Assembly: GCA_003215775.1 (NCBI GenBank) | Contig: QCJW01000015.1 | Coordinates: 1-35,771 of the forward strand | Length of the DNA: 35,771 nucleotides | Direction of reading: 5' to 3' | From: Prochlorococcus sp. AG-409-G20 | GTDB lineage: Bacteria; Cyanobacteriota; Cyanobacteriia; PCC-6307; Cyanobiaceae | In this document: in pieces, positions 26,307 to 33,607 of the stretch | Numbering within the stretch: position 1 is the first letter of the stretch | Layout of the letters: each line of letters begins with the position of its first letter | The notes under the pieces: model-generated | Seen by the model: only the letters and a program-made list of their open reading frames with translations | Told to the model about the DNA's origin: nothing | Databases searched by the model: none | Made by a program: the position numbers and the translations under genes

Positions 26307-27836
26307 CTAAGTATTCTCAACTATTTTTAGTAGATTGTCCCTAGCCTCCAAGTAATCATCAAAAAATATTTTATCAGCACCTATTATTTGGTAATCTTCA
26401 TGACCTTTACCAGCAATCAGAACTAAGTCATCAGAAGTACTTAGCGAAATCGCTAATTTTATAGCTACAGATCTATCAGACTCAACAAAGGTTTCTTCTT
26501 TGTTAGGAATACCCTTTAAGATGTCATTAATTATCATCTCTGGATCTTCATGTCGAGGATTATCTGATGTTATGAATACTTTATCAGCCAATTTTGAGGC
26601 CAATGAACCCATCTTTTGACGTTTGTCACGATCTCTATTTCCTCCACAACCAAAAACACAGAATAATTTTCCTTTAGTAAAAGATCTGGATGCAATTAGA
26701 GCATTTTTTAATCCATCAGGAGTATGAGCATAATCGACTAAAACTGTAGGTAATGAAGATGCTTCAATGCAATTTAGTAATTCAACCTTTTGCATTCTTC
26801 CTGGCACACCCTTAAAAGATAAAGTCGACTCTAACAAATCACTTAATGGCATGCCTTGCAATAACAATATTCCAACTGCCTGAAGCAAATTCATTAAATT
26901 AAATTTTCCAATCAAATTAGTTCTGAAATGGCCTGATCCAAAAGGACTTCTAAGTCTGCCTCGTAAAACTCCATCAATAAGCTCCAAATTATCAATGCTT
27001 AGCTCAGCCTCACCAGATTCAATTACACCCTCTTGAAGTGAACATCTCCAACTAGATTTCCCTAAAGAGTTAGCAAGTCGCAAGCCCCAGGAATTATCAA
27101 TATTAACAACAGAACTAGTGTTACCTAAATCATACAATGGATGAGAAAATAATAAAGATTTAGCCTCAAAATATGACTCCATTGAATCATGATAATCTAG
27201 ATGATCTTGGGTTAGATTTGTAAAAACAGCTCCTGAAAATTTGCATCCCGCTACTCTTTTCTGAGCCAGAGCATGTGAACTTACCTCCATAACTCCTAAC
27301 TGAGCACCAGCCTCGATTGCCTTAGCTAATTGCATTTGGAGAACATCAGCAAAGCCAGTTGTGTTTTTGGCAACTGAAGTATGGTTTGGCCATCTGTTCA
27401 CAAGAGTTCCAAACAACGCTGATGGCTTTCCTAATGAATTACTTAAATGCTCAATCAAATAAGAAGTAGTTGTCTTTCCATTAGTACCTGTAACGCCTAT
27501 CAGAGGCATACGAATAGAGGGCCTTTTCCAGAATGCTGCCGCCAACTCACCAGCCCACTCAACGACGGGTTCAATAACAACTACAACAGGGTCATTTTGC
27601 TTAGGAGGCTTCTTTTCTGCGGCAGCCTGACCAATAATTGCAGCAACTGCACCTGACAAAAGAGCTTGTGACCAAAATAAACCTCCATCAAACTGATCCC
27701 CCTGAAAACCAATAAACAAACTCCCTTCTCTGACCAGTCGAGAATCAAAGGTCAAGTTCGTAATCAGAGGGTTATCTAACCCAGGTCGGACAGGTAAACC
27801 AACTTCGGTTAATAAAGAATGAAAAAACTGAGACAT
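26307..27836 (-). CDS. murE: UDP-MurNAc-tripeptide synthetase (meso-DAP adding)
   Basis: A Mur ligase that adds the third amino acid to the peptidoglycan stem peptide in the cytoplasm. The ATP loop [18 protein letters not shown] lies at about 114-131, the Mur-ligase blocks [13 protein letters not shown] and [17 protein letters not shown] follow, and DNPR at 425-428 is the signature for meso-diaminopimelate specificity. The 509-residue length is normal. The Cys-free substrate loop and full C-terminal domain look intact. It lies downstream of yidD and the glutaredoxin-like gene in the same direction, 27 bp from the former's neighbour at 27864. Confidence 0.97.
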   Translation of the reverse strand: MSQFFHSLLTEVGLPVRPGLDNPLITNLTFDSRLVREGSLFIGFQGDQFDGGLFWSQALLSGAVAAIIGQAAAEKKPPKQNDPVVVVIEPVVEWAGELAAAFWKRPSIRMPLIGVTGTNGKTTTSYLIEHLSNSLGKPSALFGTLVNRWPNHTSVAKNTTGFADVLQMQLAKAIEAGAQLGVMEVSSHALAQKRVAGCKFSGAVFTNLTQDHLDYHDSMESYFEAKSLLFSHPLYDLGNTSSVVNIDNSWGLRLANSLGKSSWRCSLQEGVIESGEAELSIDNLELIDGVLRGRLRSPFGSGHFRTNLIGKFNLMNLLQAVGILLLQGMPLSDLLESTLSFKGVPGRMQKVELLNCIEASSLPTVLVDYAHTPDGLKNALIASRSFTKGKLFCVFGCGGNRDRDKRQKMGSLASKLADKVFITSDNPRHEDPEMIINDILKGIPNKEETFVESDRSVAIKLAISLSTSDDLVLIAGKGHEDYQIIGADKIFFDDYLEARDNLLKIVENT

Positions 27837-27863
27837 TAATGCTGAAACTCTTAAAAAGGAGCT

Positions 27864-28178
27864 CTAAACACTTATATGAATCTTAGATAAAGCCTGTTGC
27901 AACCATAAGAACAATCCTTGATCATTCAACCTTGGTGAGACTCTAGGGAATTTCATAATTGCCTTATTATTTTTTTTAGACCAAAGAACCATTACAGGAA
28001 CTTCCATGTCATAACGAAGTTTCAATTCATCAGAAGCATCCAAATCATCAATGTCAATCAAATCAAGTTCCAAGGGGGGACTCAAATCATTCAAAGAGAT
28101 CTTTCGCAATCGATCTTCAAGTCCTTTGCAAAGACAACATTCTTTGCGGGTATAAAGGATTAATTGAAAAGTGTTCAT
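27864..28178 (-). CDS. Glutaredoxin-like protein (DUF836)
   Basis: A 104-residue thioredoxin-fold protein of the DUF836 glutaredoxin-like group, with redox motif C14-C-L-C17 in YTRKECCLCKGLEDRLRKI and a cis-Pro region EVPVMVLWSKK. The frame is open further upstream to 28262, but the start is set by context: the stop codon of yidD (TGA, 28180-28178) shares its last base with this ATG (28178-28176), a TGATG overlap typical of translational coupling. The N-terminus [12 protein letters not shown] then matches the beta strand that should begin the fold. Substrate unknown. Confidence 0.82.
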   Translation of the reverse strand: MNTFQLILYTRKECCLCKGLEDRLRKISLNDLSPPLELDLIDIDDLDASDELKLRYDMEVPVMVLWSKKNNKAIMKFPRVSPRLNDQGLFLWLQQALSKIHISV

Positions 28179-28444
28179 CAATCTGGAACCGGATCGCAAC
28201 CGCAAGGAGTAAAGGGATGACAACGAGAAAGCCTTCTTAAAGTAAGCCATCCTCCTTTCCAAGGACCATGTCTTGAAATAGCTTCTAGACCATAAGCACT
28301 ACAAGTTGGAACAAAACGGCAACGGGGGCCAAGGACAGGTGAAATCCACCTTCTATAGAAACTTATAAGTACAATTAAAATGCTTGAGAATGCTTTATTT
28401 ACTAATTTGAGAATGCGAGGCGATAGAGTATGAAGTTCGTGCAT
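28178..28444 (-). CDS. yidD: Membrane protein insertion efficiency factor YidD
   Basis: An 88-residue small membrane-associated protein that assists insertion of proteins by YidC. The family signature is clear: [34 protein letters not shown] and [15 protein letters not shown] with its conserved Cys residues. An open frame begins at a TTG (28471), but the in-frame ATG at 28444 has a GAGG eight bases upstream and gives the usual length. It overlaps the glutaredoxin-like gene by one base and is divergent from rpsD (78-bp gap). Identity is secure. Confidence 0.93.
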   Translation of the reverse strand: MHELHTLSPRILKLVNKAFSSILIVLISFYRRWISPVLGPRCRFVPTCSAYGLEAISRHGPWKGGWLTLRRLSRCHPFTPCGCDPVPD

Positions 28445-28522
28445 TGAGAATGCCTCATGAATGGACAACAAATACCTTCATGATGTTAAAGGCACGATTA
28501 TTCCATCTTATTTTATTGAATT

Positions 28523-29131
28523 ATGTCTAGATACCGCGGACCTCGCCTGAGGATCACGCGGCGCTTGGGAGACCTTCCAGGTCTCACCCGGAAGGCTGCA
28601 AAACGGTCAAATCCGCCAGGTCAGCACGGCCAAGCCCGTCGCAAGCGCTCTGAATATGCGATCCGATTAGAAGAGAAACAAAAACTACGGTTCAACTACG
28701 GCATTTCTGAACGGCAACTAGTCAGATATGTAAAAAAAGCACGAGCCCAAGAAGGGTCGACAGGAACAAATCTTCTCAAGTTACTTGAGAATAGACTTGA
28801 CAACATTTGTTTCCGACTGGGATTTGGCCCAACAGTGCCAGGGGCAAGACAACTTGTAAATCATGGACATGTAACCGTAAATGGTCGAGTCCTTGATATA
28901 GCTAGTTATCAATGCAAAGCAGGAGATGTGGTTGGCATCAGAGAACGCAAAGGAAGCAAAAAGCTTGCTGAAGGCAATCTTGAATTTCCAGGATTAGCCA
29001 ACGTACCTCCTCACCTTGAACTAGAAAAATCCAAAATGTCAGCCAAAGTCACAGGAAAGTGTGAAAGAGAATGGGTAGCACTAGAAATCAATGAACTACT
29101 AGTCGTTGAGTACTACTCACGTAAGGTATAA
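28523..29131 (+). CDS. rpsD: 30S ribosomal protein S4
   Basis: The primary 16S rRNA-binding protein S4, 202 residues. The N-terminal [20 protein letters not shown], the basic [18 protein letters not shown] block, and the S4 RNA-binding domain [20 protein letters not shown] and [13 protein letters not shown] are all present. Its last codons, coding YYSRKV and the stop, contain the 17-base tail (29114-29130) that recurs three times downstream. Base composition is higher in GC at the 5' end than in the surrounding DNA, typical of a highly expressed gene. Confidence 0.98.
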   Translation: MSRYRGPRLRITRRLGDLPGLTRKAAKRSNPPGQHGQARRKRSEYAIRLEEKQKLRFNYGISERQLVRYVKKARAQEGSTGTNLLKLLENRLDNICFRLGFGPTVPGARQLVNHGHVTVNGRVLDIASYQCKAGDVVGIRERKGSKKLAEGNLEFPGLANVPPHLELEKSKMSAKVTGKCEREWVALEINELLVVEYYSRKV

Positions 29132-29160
29132 GAACCCAGTCATACCAAGGGTTTACAGCG

Positions 29161-29197
29161 AAAGTTTGTATTTTCGTGCAAACTTTATGCAAACTTT
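29161..29197. promoter_or_regulatory. Inverted then direct CAAACTTT repeats after rpsD
   Basis: AAAGTTTG (29161-29168) and its inverse CAAACTTT (29179-29186) form an 8-bp stem with a 10-base spacer, and a second CAAACTTT follows 11 bp later (29190-29197). The same layout (GTTTGAC / GTCAAAC / GTCAAAC, again 11 bp period) is at 30773-30803 in unit B. It could be a protein-binding or recombination site, or part of an RNA hairpin; I cannot tell which. Confidence 0.5.
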
Positions 29198-29201
29198 TTC
29201 A

Positions 29202-29231
29202 CCCCTCGGATATTCAGTCTGGGGGGTTTTT
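29202..29231 (+). terminator. Rho-independent terminator of rpsD
   Basis: A stem of about 10 bp (CCCCTCGGAT pairing with GTCTGGGGGG-side bases, allowing G-U pairs; loop ATTCA) followed by TTTTT at 29227-29231. It lies 71 bp after the rpsD stop. The arms differ from the unit B copy but pairing is kept, which supports function. Confidence 0.85.
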
Positions 29232-29250
29232 ATTTGGCCCCAAAATTTCA

Positions 29251-29343
29251 CTAATTCATCAAATAGCGAGCCAAGCTAAGTGCAATACAGAGACCTATGC
29301 CAACGTTCCAAATCAGTGTTTGATTCCTTAAAAGCCAGCGCAT
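29251..29343 (-). CDS. 30-residue mini-protein, copy A
   Basis: A short ORF with ATG at 29343 and TAG at 29251, encoding a basic start (MRWLLRNQT), a hydrophobic stretch (LIWNVGIGLCIALSLA) and the tail RYLMN, so a small single-span membrane peptide. Its strongest support is the second copy at 30858-30950: 8 of 93 bases differ, none at second codon positions, and five of six altered codons are synonymous (only T9A changes). It sits tail-to-tail with rpsD and downstream of the TPR gene on its own strand (40-bp gap), so it may be co-transcribed with it. No known family; function unknown. Confidence 0.6.
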   Translation of the reverse strand: MRWLLRNQTLIWNVGIGLCIALSLARYLMN

Positions 29344-29383
29344 AATTCCTTAAATGCAGTTGCGATAGTTAATTAGACATTAT

Positions 29384-30325
29384 CTACTTTTTGCAATATG
29401 TTTTCAGATATCGCCTAACTCGGTAATTCTTTAGTCGAGATGCTTCACGCCAATCAGAACAAGCACCTTCTAAATCATTAATGTTATATTTTACAATACC
29501 ACGATCTAAATACTTCTTTGCAAAAATATCACCTCGTTTACTGTAATCAAGTTCAATTGACTTTGTGTAATCCTCTATAGCCCCTTCATAGTCTTCAATA
29601 CCTACTTTTGCCTCAGCACGATATTCGTAAACACTATCGTTACCTGGTCTAAATTTCAAAGATTCTGTATAAGCAACAATTGCACCGTTATAGTCTTGTT
29701 TTTTAAACTTTTTCCTTCCCTCTAAATAAGGAGGAAGATATCTCTGATCTATAGTTTTTCCACTTGTTGTCATAACTCTTTCTTCTATTTGTTTTTTATT
29801 AGAGTCTTGTGATTGTTTATCACCAGACTCATAGTAATAACTCTTTTTAGATTTATACATTTTCGAAAGTCTATAAATTCTTGAACAATATTTATTTGCA
29901 ACAGTTTGAGCTACTGGGTCATTAGAAACATGTAACCAACTAAACCGATCATTTTTTCTGTCAAATGTTCTATCTTGGCAGTCCAGTTCATATATCCATT
30001 CGCCATGAATAGTTTTTGGTGCTATGTAAGTAGGTGCTATATATCCCACTCGACTACAATTACTAATTGCGTGATTATTACTCATATAAGAAGAACACTT
30101 CATATAGCCAGGATTGCCTGGAGAAGAATACCCTTCGTAGCTAACAGGCGACCGTCCAAAAAATGTTAAATAACGGCCATATTTTCCCCTAACCTTTAGC
30201 TGAAAAATTGATTCATTATCATAGGTATATTTGCCAAATCCCTTAACACGTACCTCCCTTGAATACATAGCAGGAGCAAATGATGCAATACTTGCAGCAA
30301 AGGCAGCAAATAAAAAACGGCGCAT
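29384..30325 (-). CDS. Exported TPR protein
   Basis: A 313-residue protein with a signal-peptide-like N-terminus (MRRFLFAAFAASIASFAPAM, cleavage perhaps near 20), a Cys-containing middle domain of no known family (Cys at about 77, 90, 116 and 147, possibly disulfide-bonded), a polar linker (160-195), and three TPR units from about 198 to 300 (NGAIVAYTESLKFRPGND, EGAIEDYTKSIELDYSKRG, LEGACSDWREASRLKN). It is probably periplasmic or membrane-attached and binds another protein. It is cargo of repeat unit A; a C-terminal fragment of a relative survives in unit B at 30966-31073. Function unknown. Confidence 0.8.
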   Translation of the reverse strand: MRRFLFAAFAASIASFAPAMYSREVRVKGFGKYTYDNESIFQLKVRGKYGRYLTFFGRSPVSYEGYSSPGNPGYMKCSSYMSNNHAISNCSRVGYIAPTYIAPKTIHGEWIYELDCQDRTFDRKNDRFSWLHVSNDPVAQTVANKYCSRIYRLSKMYKSKKSYYYESGDKQSQDSNKKQIEERVMTTSGKTIDQRYLPPYLEGRKKFKKQDYNGAIVAYTESLKFRPGNDSVYEYRAEAKVGIEDYEGAIEDYTKSIELDYSKRGDIFAKKYLDRGIVKYNINDLEGACSDWREASRLKNYRVRRYLKTYCKK

Positions 30326-30722
30326 ATCTAATCAAATCTTCTCTAAGTCTGAACAAACTTCTCACTTTCAACAACATTTCAAGGGTTAAATGAACATATT
30401 TCCCACCTACTGAATCAAGAACCCTGTCATAGCAATGGGTTTCAAAACGGACTCAGTGTCCGCCGACAATTGAGGCGAAAACTGTTCCTTTGAAAGGCTT
30501 TCGATCATCCCCCCAGCGGGACTCACTTACATACAACTCAAAGCTAAAGAGACGATATCGCTGAAATTTGCTGCCTAAATGAAATCGATATGGCAACCAG
30601 TCCCCACAAGGGTTTTTCTCAACTTCCAAAATGGCACTTTTAAATTAGTCAAACTTTTGTCAAACCCTGATTTCACCGTTGGGCTCTAGTCATACCAATG
30701 GGTTTACCTACCTGTAGAGACC
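30326..30722. other. Gene-free end of repeat unit A
   Basis: 397 bp with no coding region I can support. It holds a 46-bp segment (30383-30428) repeated at 31101-31146 with three mismatches, the first CTGTCATAGCAATGGGTTT motif (30424-30442), a short hairpin CGGAC-TCAGT-GTCCG (30448-30462), GTCAAAC direct repeats near 30647, and a 71-bp block (30669-30739) repeated at 31664-31734 with seven mismatches. The promoter of the reverse-strand TPR gene should lie in its first part. Confidence 0.65.
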
Positions 30723-30810
30723 TACTCACGTAAGGTATAGACGCCCAGTCATACCAATCGATTTCGGCGAAAGTTTGACTTTCTTGTCAAACATTTGTCA
30801 AACATTTTTA

Positions 30811-30838
30811 CCCCCGGATCATCAATCTGGGGGTTTTT
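30811..30838 (+). terminator. Terminator of unit B
   Basis: CCCCCGGAT (30811-30819) pairs with ATCTGGGGG (30825-30833) around CATCA, nine pairs including one G-U, followed by TTTTT at 30834-30838. It is the counterpart of the rpsD terminator at 29202 although no full rpsD gene precedes it. Confidence 0.85.
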
Positions 30839-30857
30839 ATTTAGCCCTCAAATTTCA

Positions 30858-30950
30858 CTAATTCATTAGATAGCGAGCCAAGCTAAGTGCAATACATAGA
30901 CCTATTCCAACGTTCCAAATCAAGGCTTGATTTCTTAAAAGCCAGCGCAT
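30858..30950 (-). CDS. 30-residue mini-protein, copy B
   Basis: ATG at 30950, TAG at 30858. It is identical in protein to copy A except alanine instead of threonine at residue 9 (MRWLLRNQALIWNVGIGLCI, then ALSLARYLMN). Changes at the DNA level are at first and third codon positions only. It is preceded on its strand by the TPR remnant, as copy A is by the intact TPR gene. Survival of this ORF while its neighbour decayed argues that it is a gene in its own right. Confidence 0.6.
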   Translation of the reverse strand: MRWLLRNQALIWNVGIGLCIALSLARYLMN

Positions 30951-30965
30951 AATTCGTAGTAAGCG

Positions 30966-31073
30966 TTATGAATCACATTCATAACCTTTATCTTTTAAAG
31001 CATCTTTAGCATCTTGATGCCCTAACCGTGCTGCCTTGCGAAAGTCAGAACATCCACCTTTTACAGCAATCAT
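30966..31073 (-). pseudogene. C-terminal remnant of a TPR protein
   Basis: A 35-codon piece starting MIAVKGGCSDFRKAARLGHQ and ending KDKGYECDS, bounded upstream in frame by a stop at about 31098. GGCSDFRKAARLG matches the last TPR of the intact unit A protein (GACSDWREASRLKN), and it sits in the same place relative to the 30-codon ORF. The rest of the gene is missing, so it is a deletion remnant. Whether the fragment is translated is unknown. Confidence 0.7.
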
Positions 31074-31171
31074 TTTCCGGAATACAGCTCGATGGTAATA
31101 GGGTTAAATCAACATATTTTCCACCTCCTGAATCAAGAACCCTGTCCACCACTGGTCTATCTTGAAGTCAC

Positions 31172-31369
31172 TTACTCCTCCCTCTTCCATTCTCTATACC
31201 ATTGGCGATCATCAAGCCAACGGATGACTATCCAATTAATAAGTATTGACGATATTGAAAGCCAATAGAATGAAACCTTCTCAGAAGCAATAAAGAATAG
31301 AAAAGTTGGGACTAACATCATTATTGCTGAAGTAAGCAATGCCCTTCTAGGAGACATTTTTGTTCTCAT
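31172..31369 (-). CDS. Small two-span membrane protein
   Basis: A 65-residue protein with a basic N-terminus (MRTKMSPRRALLTSA), two adjacent hydrophobic helices (about 12-27 and 33-50, joined by SEKVSF), and a strongly charged C-terminus (WLDDRQWYREWKREE). Helix pair plus charged ends are typical of a genuine small membrane protein. No family is recognised. It lies inside repeat unit B, in the space corresponding to nothing in unit A, so it is unit-specific cargo. The ATG at 31369 is used; an ATG four codons in is possible. Confidence 0.55.
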   Translation of the reverse strand: MRTKMSPRRALLTSAIMMLVPTFLFFIASEKVSFYWLSISSILINWIVIRWLDDRQWYREWKREE

Positions 31370-31717
31370 GAATAAATCTTCTAAGAAGAAGGGATGTAAC
31401 TCTGTCCTTAATTCTGATTACACTGCTGACCTTTGACAATTTTCAAGGGCTAAAAAGTGATCCTTTCTGACGACTCATTGGAGCATTAAACTGGGCTGTA
31501 GATACTGATTAAAAGCTCTTCGTTCTCAAGAGCCCTTTCTGCAACAAGCGTTTATCAGTAGACGTGCGTGTCTACTGGGATCAAGGGACAATTCAGGTCC
31601 TAATTGGGCTTTGCTCTGCCTTCAAACAACCATCTCAAACCATACAAACTTCATACAAACACTGATTCCACCGTTAAGCCCTAGTCATACCAATGGGTTT
31701 ACCTCCCTGTAGAGACC

Positions 31718-31768
31718 TACTCACGTAAAGTCTAAGATTACTCAAATCAATTCTACTAGAATCGATTT
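31718..31768 (+). repeat. Third rpsD-tail copy (unit C) with its own hairpin
   Basis: TACTCACGTAAAGTCTA at 31718-31734 is the rpsD tail with two changes. Ten bases later an 11-bp inverted repeat with one mismatch (AAATCAATTCT 31744-31754, AGAATCGATTT 31758-31768, loop ACT) is followed by a T-rich stretch. It could replace the terminator found in units A and B, but differs completely in sequence. Confidence 0.6.
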
Positions 31769-31793
31769 TAACTTTATTTCTATAAAGATAAGG

Positions 31794-31810
31794 CTCCTAT
31801 TTAAAAGGAG
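31794..31810 (-). terminator. Possible terminator of the FkbM-like gene
   Basis: CTCCT (31794-31798) and AGGAG (31806-31810) form a short hairpin about 120 bp beyond the methyltransferase stop on the minus strand, with T-rich flanks on both sides. The stem is only 5 bp, so this is tentative. Confidence 0.35.
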
Positions 31811-31930
31811 ACTTTTATCTGCAAAAGGAATTCAGACTTCCTAGTCAAGCTAATATCGCTAGACTGACTTCATGCCAAGAATTAAAGGTTGGAGAAGAAA
31901 AAGATTTAATTTGCATAGGTAAAGTTCTAC

Positions 31931-33004
31931 TTAGACTTCATAGAAATCAGATAAGAAATCTTCTTCAGAATAATTAATAGCAAGGAAATTACCCCATTTG
32001 AAATTTTCTAATGATTGCGTATATTCTGGTAAAGGTTTTATGCCCTCAGGAAGAATTTGAGCAATTAGATAAGTATCCGATAATTCTTCGAAGAAATCTA
32101 GTAGCCCACTATCGCAAAAGTAATTTGCAAGTCCATATTCAAATTGGATGAAATTAATGCTTGGTTTGTTTGAAAATAACAAAAACGACCTCAAGACATC
32201 TAGCTCTAAGCCTTCAGTATCTATTTTCAAGTAATGAATATTGCTAATTTTTTGACTTATACAGTAGTTTATTCCTTTTTCCATCTTAACATTCATCATT
32301 TCAGTATTGTTTGAATATAGTTTATCTGAGACGAGCTGGCTTATCGTTGCTTGTTCGTGAGACTGTTTGTTTATATATAGCTTCTGATTAGAGTTTTGCA
32401 TTGAGAGTCCATAGTTATTAATATATAATGAGTTTTCGAACTTATTCTGTTGCAGTTTTTTGTTAATGTTTTCTTGTAGTACAGTTATTAGATTCTTATT
32501 AGGTTCAAATATATGGAGATCAAGATTACTTTTGCTAAATTCAAGAACTACTTCACTCCATTTACCTATATTTGCCCCAACATCCAATATACATAGAGGA
32601 GTACTATATTTTTCTGATAAGTAGGATAGAACTAACTGGAGAGCATCCTTTTCTCCGCTCATATCAATAAGCATAGCTGCTCCTTCAGAACCTAATAAAA
32701 TTTGTTCTAATATTTCCGATACCCTTGGTGATTTATTTTTAGATATTCTATGCCAATGACCAATCAATCTCAATTCAATTACAGCTTGATAAGGTTCTAA
32801 TTGGTCATCAATTAACTTGCCAAATCTGCTTATCAGGATTTCTATAGCCTCTCCTTTTGAACATTTTAGACTTTTAGAGAATTCAATTAAATCAACAAAG
32901 CTTTTAGCAATTTCCGAGTCAGACCAGGGTCTGGATCCCCATTGTTCTACTAATCCTGGAGTAAGGTACCTTTTTATAGTTTTCAATTTACCTATGTCAA
33001 CCAT
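31931..33004 (-). CDS. FkbM-family methyltransferase
   Basis: A 357-residue protein. The C-terminal half is a class I SAM methyltransferase of the FkbM type: motif I ILDVGANIGKW at 139-149, acidic loop FEPNKN at 166-171, and YLKIDTEGLELDVLRSF (258-274), the FkbM hallmark K-x-D-x-E-G. The N-terminal 125 residues are helical and unassigned. FkbM enzymes O-methylate sugars or polyketides and are common in surface-polysaccharide islands, so a role in modifying a surface glycan is plausible. It is the cargo of unit C between the third and fourth rpsD-tail copies. The ATG at 33004 is a clear start. Confidence 0.87.
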   Translation of the reverse strand: MVDIGKLKTIKRYLTPGLVEQWGSRPWSDSEIAKSFVDLIEFSKSLKCSKGEAIEILISRFGKLIDDQLEPYQAVIELRLIGHWHRISKNKSPRVSEILEQILLGSEGAAMLIDMSGEKDALQLVLSYLSEKYSTPLCILDVGANIGKWSEVVLEFSKSNLDLHIFEPNKNLITVLQENINKKLQQNKFENSLYINNYGLSMQNSNQKLYINKQSHEQATISQLVSDKLYSNNTEMMNVKMEKGINYCISQKISNIHYLKIDTEGLELDVLRSFLLFSNKPSINFIQFEYGLANYFCDSGLLDFFEELSDTYLIAQILPEGIKPLPEYTQSLENFKWGNFLAINYSEEDFLSDFYEV

Positions 33005-33607
33005 GGCAGGTTTACGAGCTTTGTACTAGATACTATAGATTTACTAGAAATTAAGACCTATCCACTCCTGGCCTGGGTTTCAAGTAACAATCTCCAGAAG
33101 AGTTAGTTATCCGAGGCTTAAGAAGCACATGATTTACTGGTTTAAACCTCATCGTTATCTTTAAGAACCCTTTCCAAGAACGATGTGGAGAGAAACTCCG
33201 GGACTACTAACCCAAAAAATTGGCTAAAAATCTTTTCAAAGATCCAATACTGAAGTGGATTTAGCCAAGCCTTCCCATAAAAATCTGAACAAAGCCAATC
33301 CAAGAATCTTCACTTCACTCTAACTTTGCTCTAACTATTGAATTGGCTGAAAATGCATTCAATTCCTAGTACTTAAGACTTACTCACCTAAGGCATAGAC
33401 GCCTGATCATACAAGAGTTTTCGGCTTTCCTCTCAAACCCACTCAGATCATCAACCTGGGGCAGGGAGGTTATTTGACCGCTAAATATCACTAATGGATC
33501 AAATGGTGAGCTAATCGACGAATAAAAATAAACTTACGGAACAACACACCTGATCTGCTCAATCAAAAACTATTAGTTTTTTGGACATTAAATAAAAGAT
33601 ACTCACA
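33005..33607. other. Gene-free region with decayed repeat unit D head
   Basis: 603 bp without a supported gene. The first part (to about 33380) shows nothing I recognise apart from the promoter region of the methyltransferase. From 33381 it repeats unit B in decayed form: rpsD tail TACTCACCTAAGGCATA, GACGCC, a degenerate TGATCATAC motif (33404), a broken terminator (about 33438-33465, keeping CAGATCATCAACCTGGGG), then CACTAAT...GAGCTAAT, the stop and last codons of the 30-codon ORF without a start. Confidence 0.6.

Larger units (their letters stand above)
29114..30722. repeat. rpsD-tail repeat unit A
   Basis: First of a series of direct units that start with the last 17 bases of rpsD (TACTCACGTAAGGTATA). 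In order it holds a CAGTCATACCAAGGGTTT motif (29137), inverted and direct CAAAC repeats, a terminator, a reverse-strand 30-codon ORF, a reverse-strand TPR gene, and a closing segment (30669-30722) ending in the same motif. The next unit begins at 30723 with the same 17 bases. Confidence 0.8.
30723..31717. repeat. rpsD-tail repeat unit B
   Basis: Second unit. It starts with the exact 17 bases of the rpsD tail (30723-30739) and has the same order as unit A: motif at 30746, CAAAC repeats, terminator (30811), 30-codon ORF (30858), TPR remnant (30966), the repeated 46-bp segment (31101), and closing block (31664). The TPR gene is mostly deleted. An extra small membrane-protein frame lies at 31172-31369. 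Confidence 0.8.
31370..31930. other. Gene-free region: end of unit B and head of unit C
   Basis: 561 bp without a supported gene. It contains two hairpins (GCTCTT/AAGAGC at 31515-31533 and CAGTAGAC/GTCTACTG at 31556-31577), CATACAAAC direct repeats with 11-bp period near 31641, the TAGTCATACCAATGGGTTT motif (31682-31700), the third rpsD-tail copy (31718-31734, two mismatches), and two further inverted repeats listed separately. Confidence 0.6.

Noticed and set aside
30443-30640. Possible structured RNA with CGGAC/GTCCG and CCTTT/AAAGG hairpins
   Set aside because: Stems are only five pairs, not repeated in unit B, so there is no covariation support; not called as an ncRNA.
31856-31922. Very short basic forward frame MPRIKGWRRKRFNLHR
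   Set aside because: Sixteen codons, no repeat copy and no flanking signal to support it.
29114-33607. CRISPR array
   Set aside because: The repeats are widely and irregularly spaced, contain genes, and no cas genes are present.
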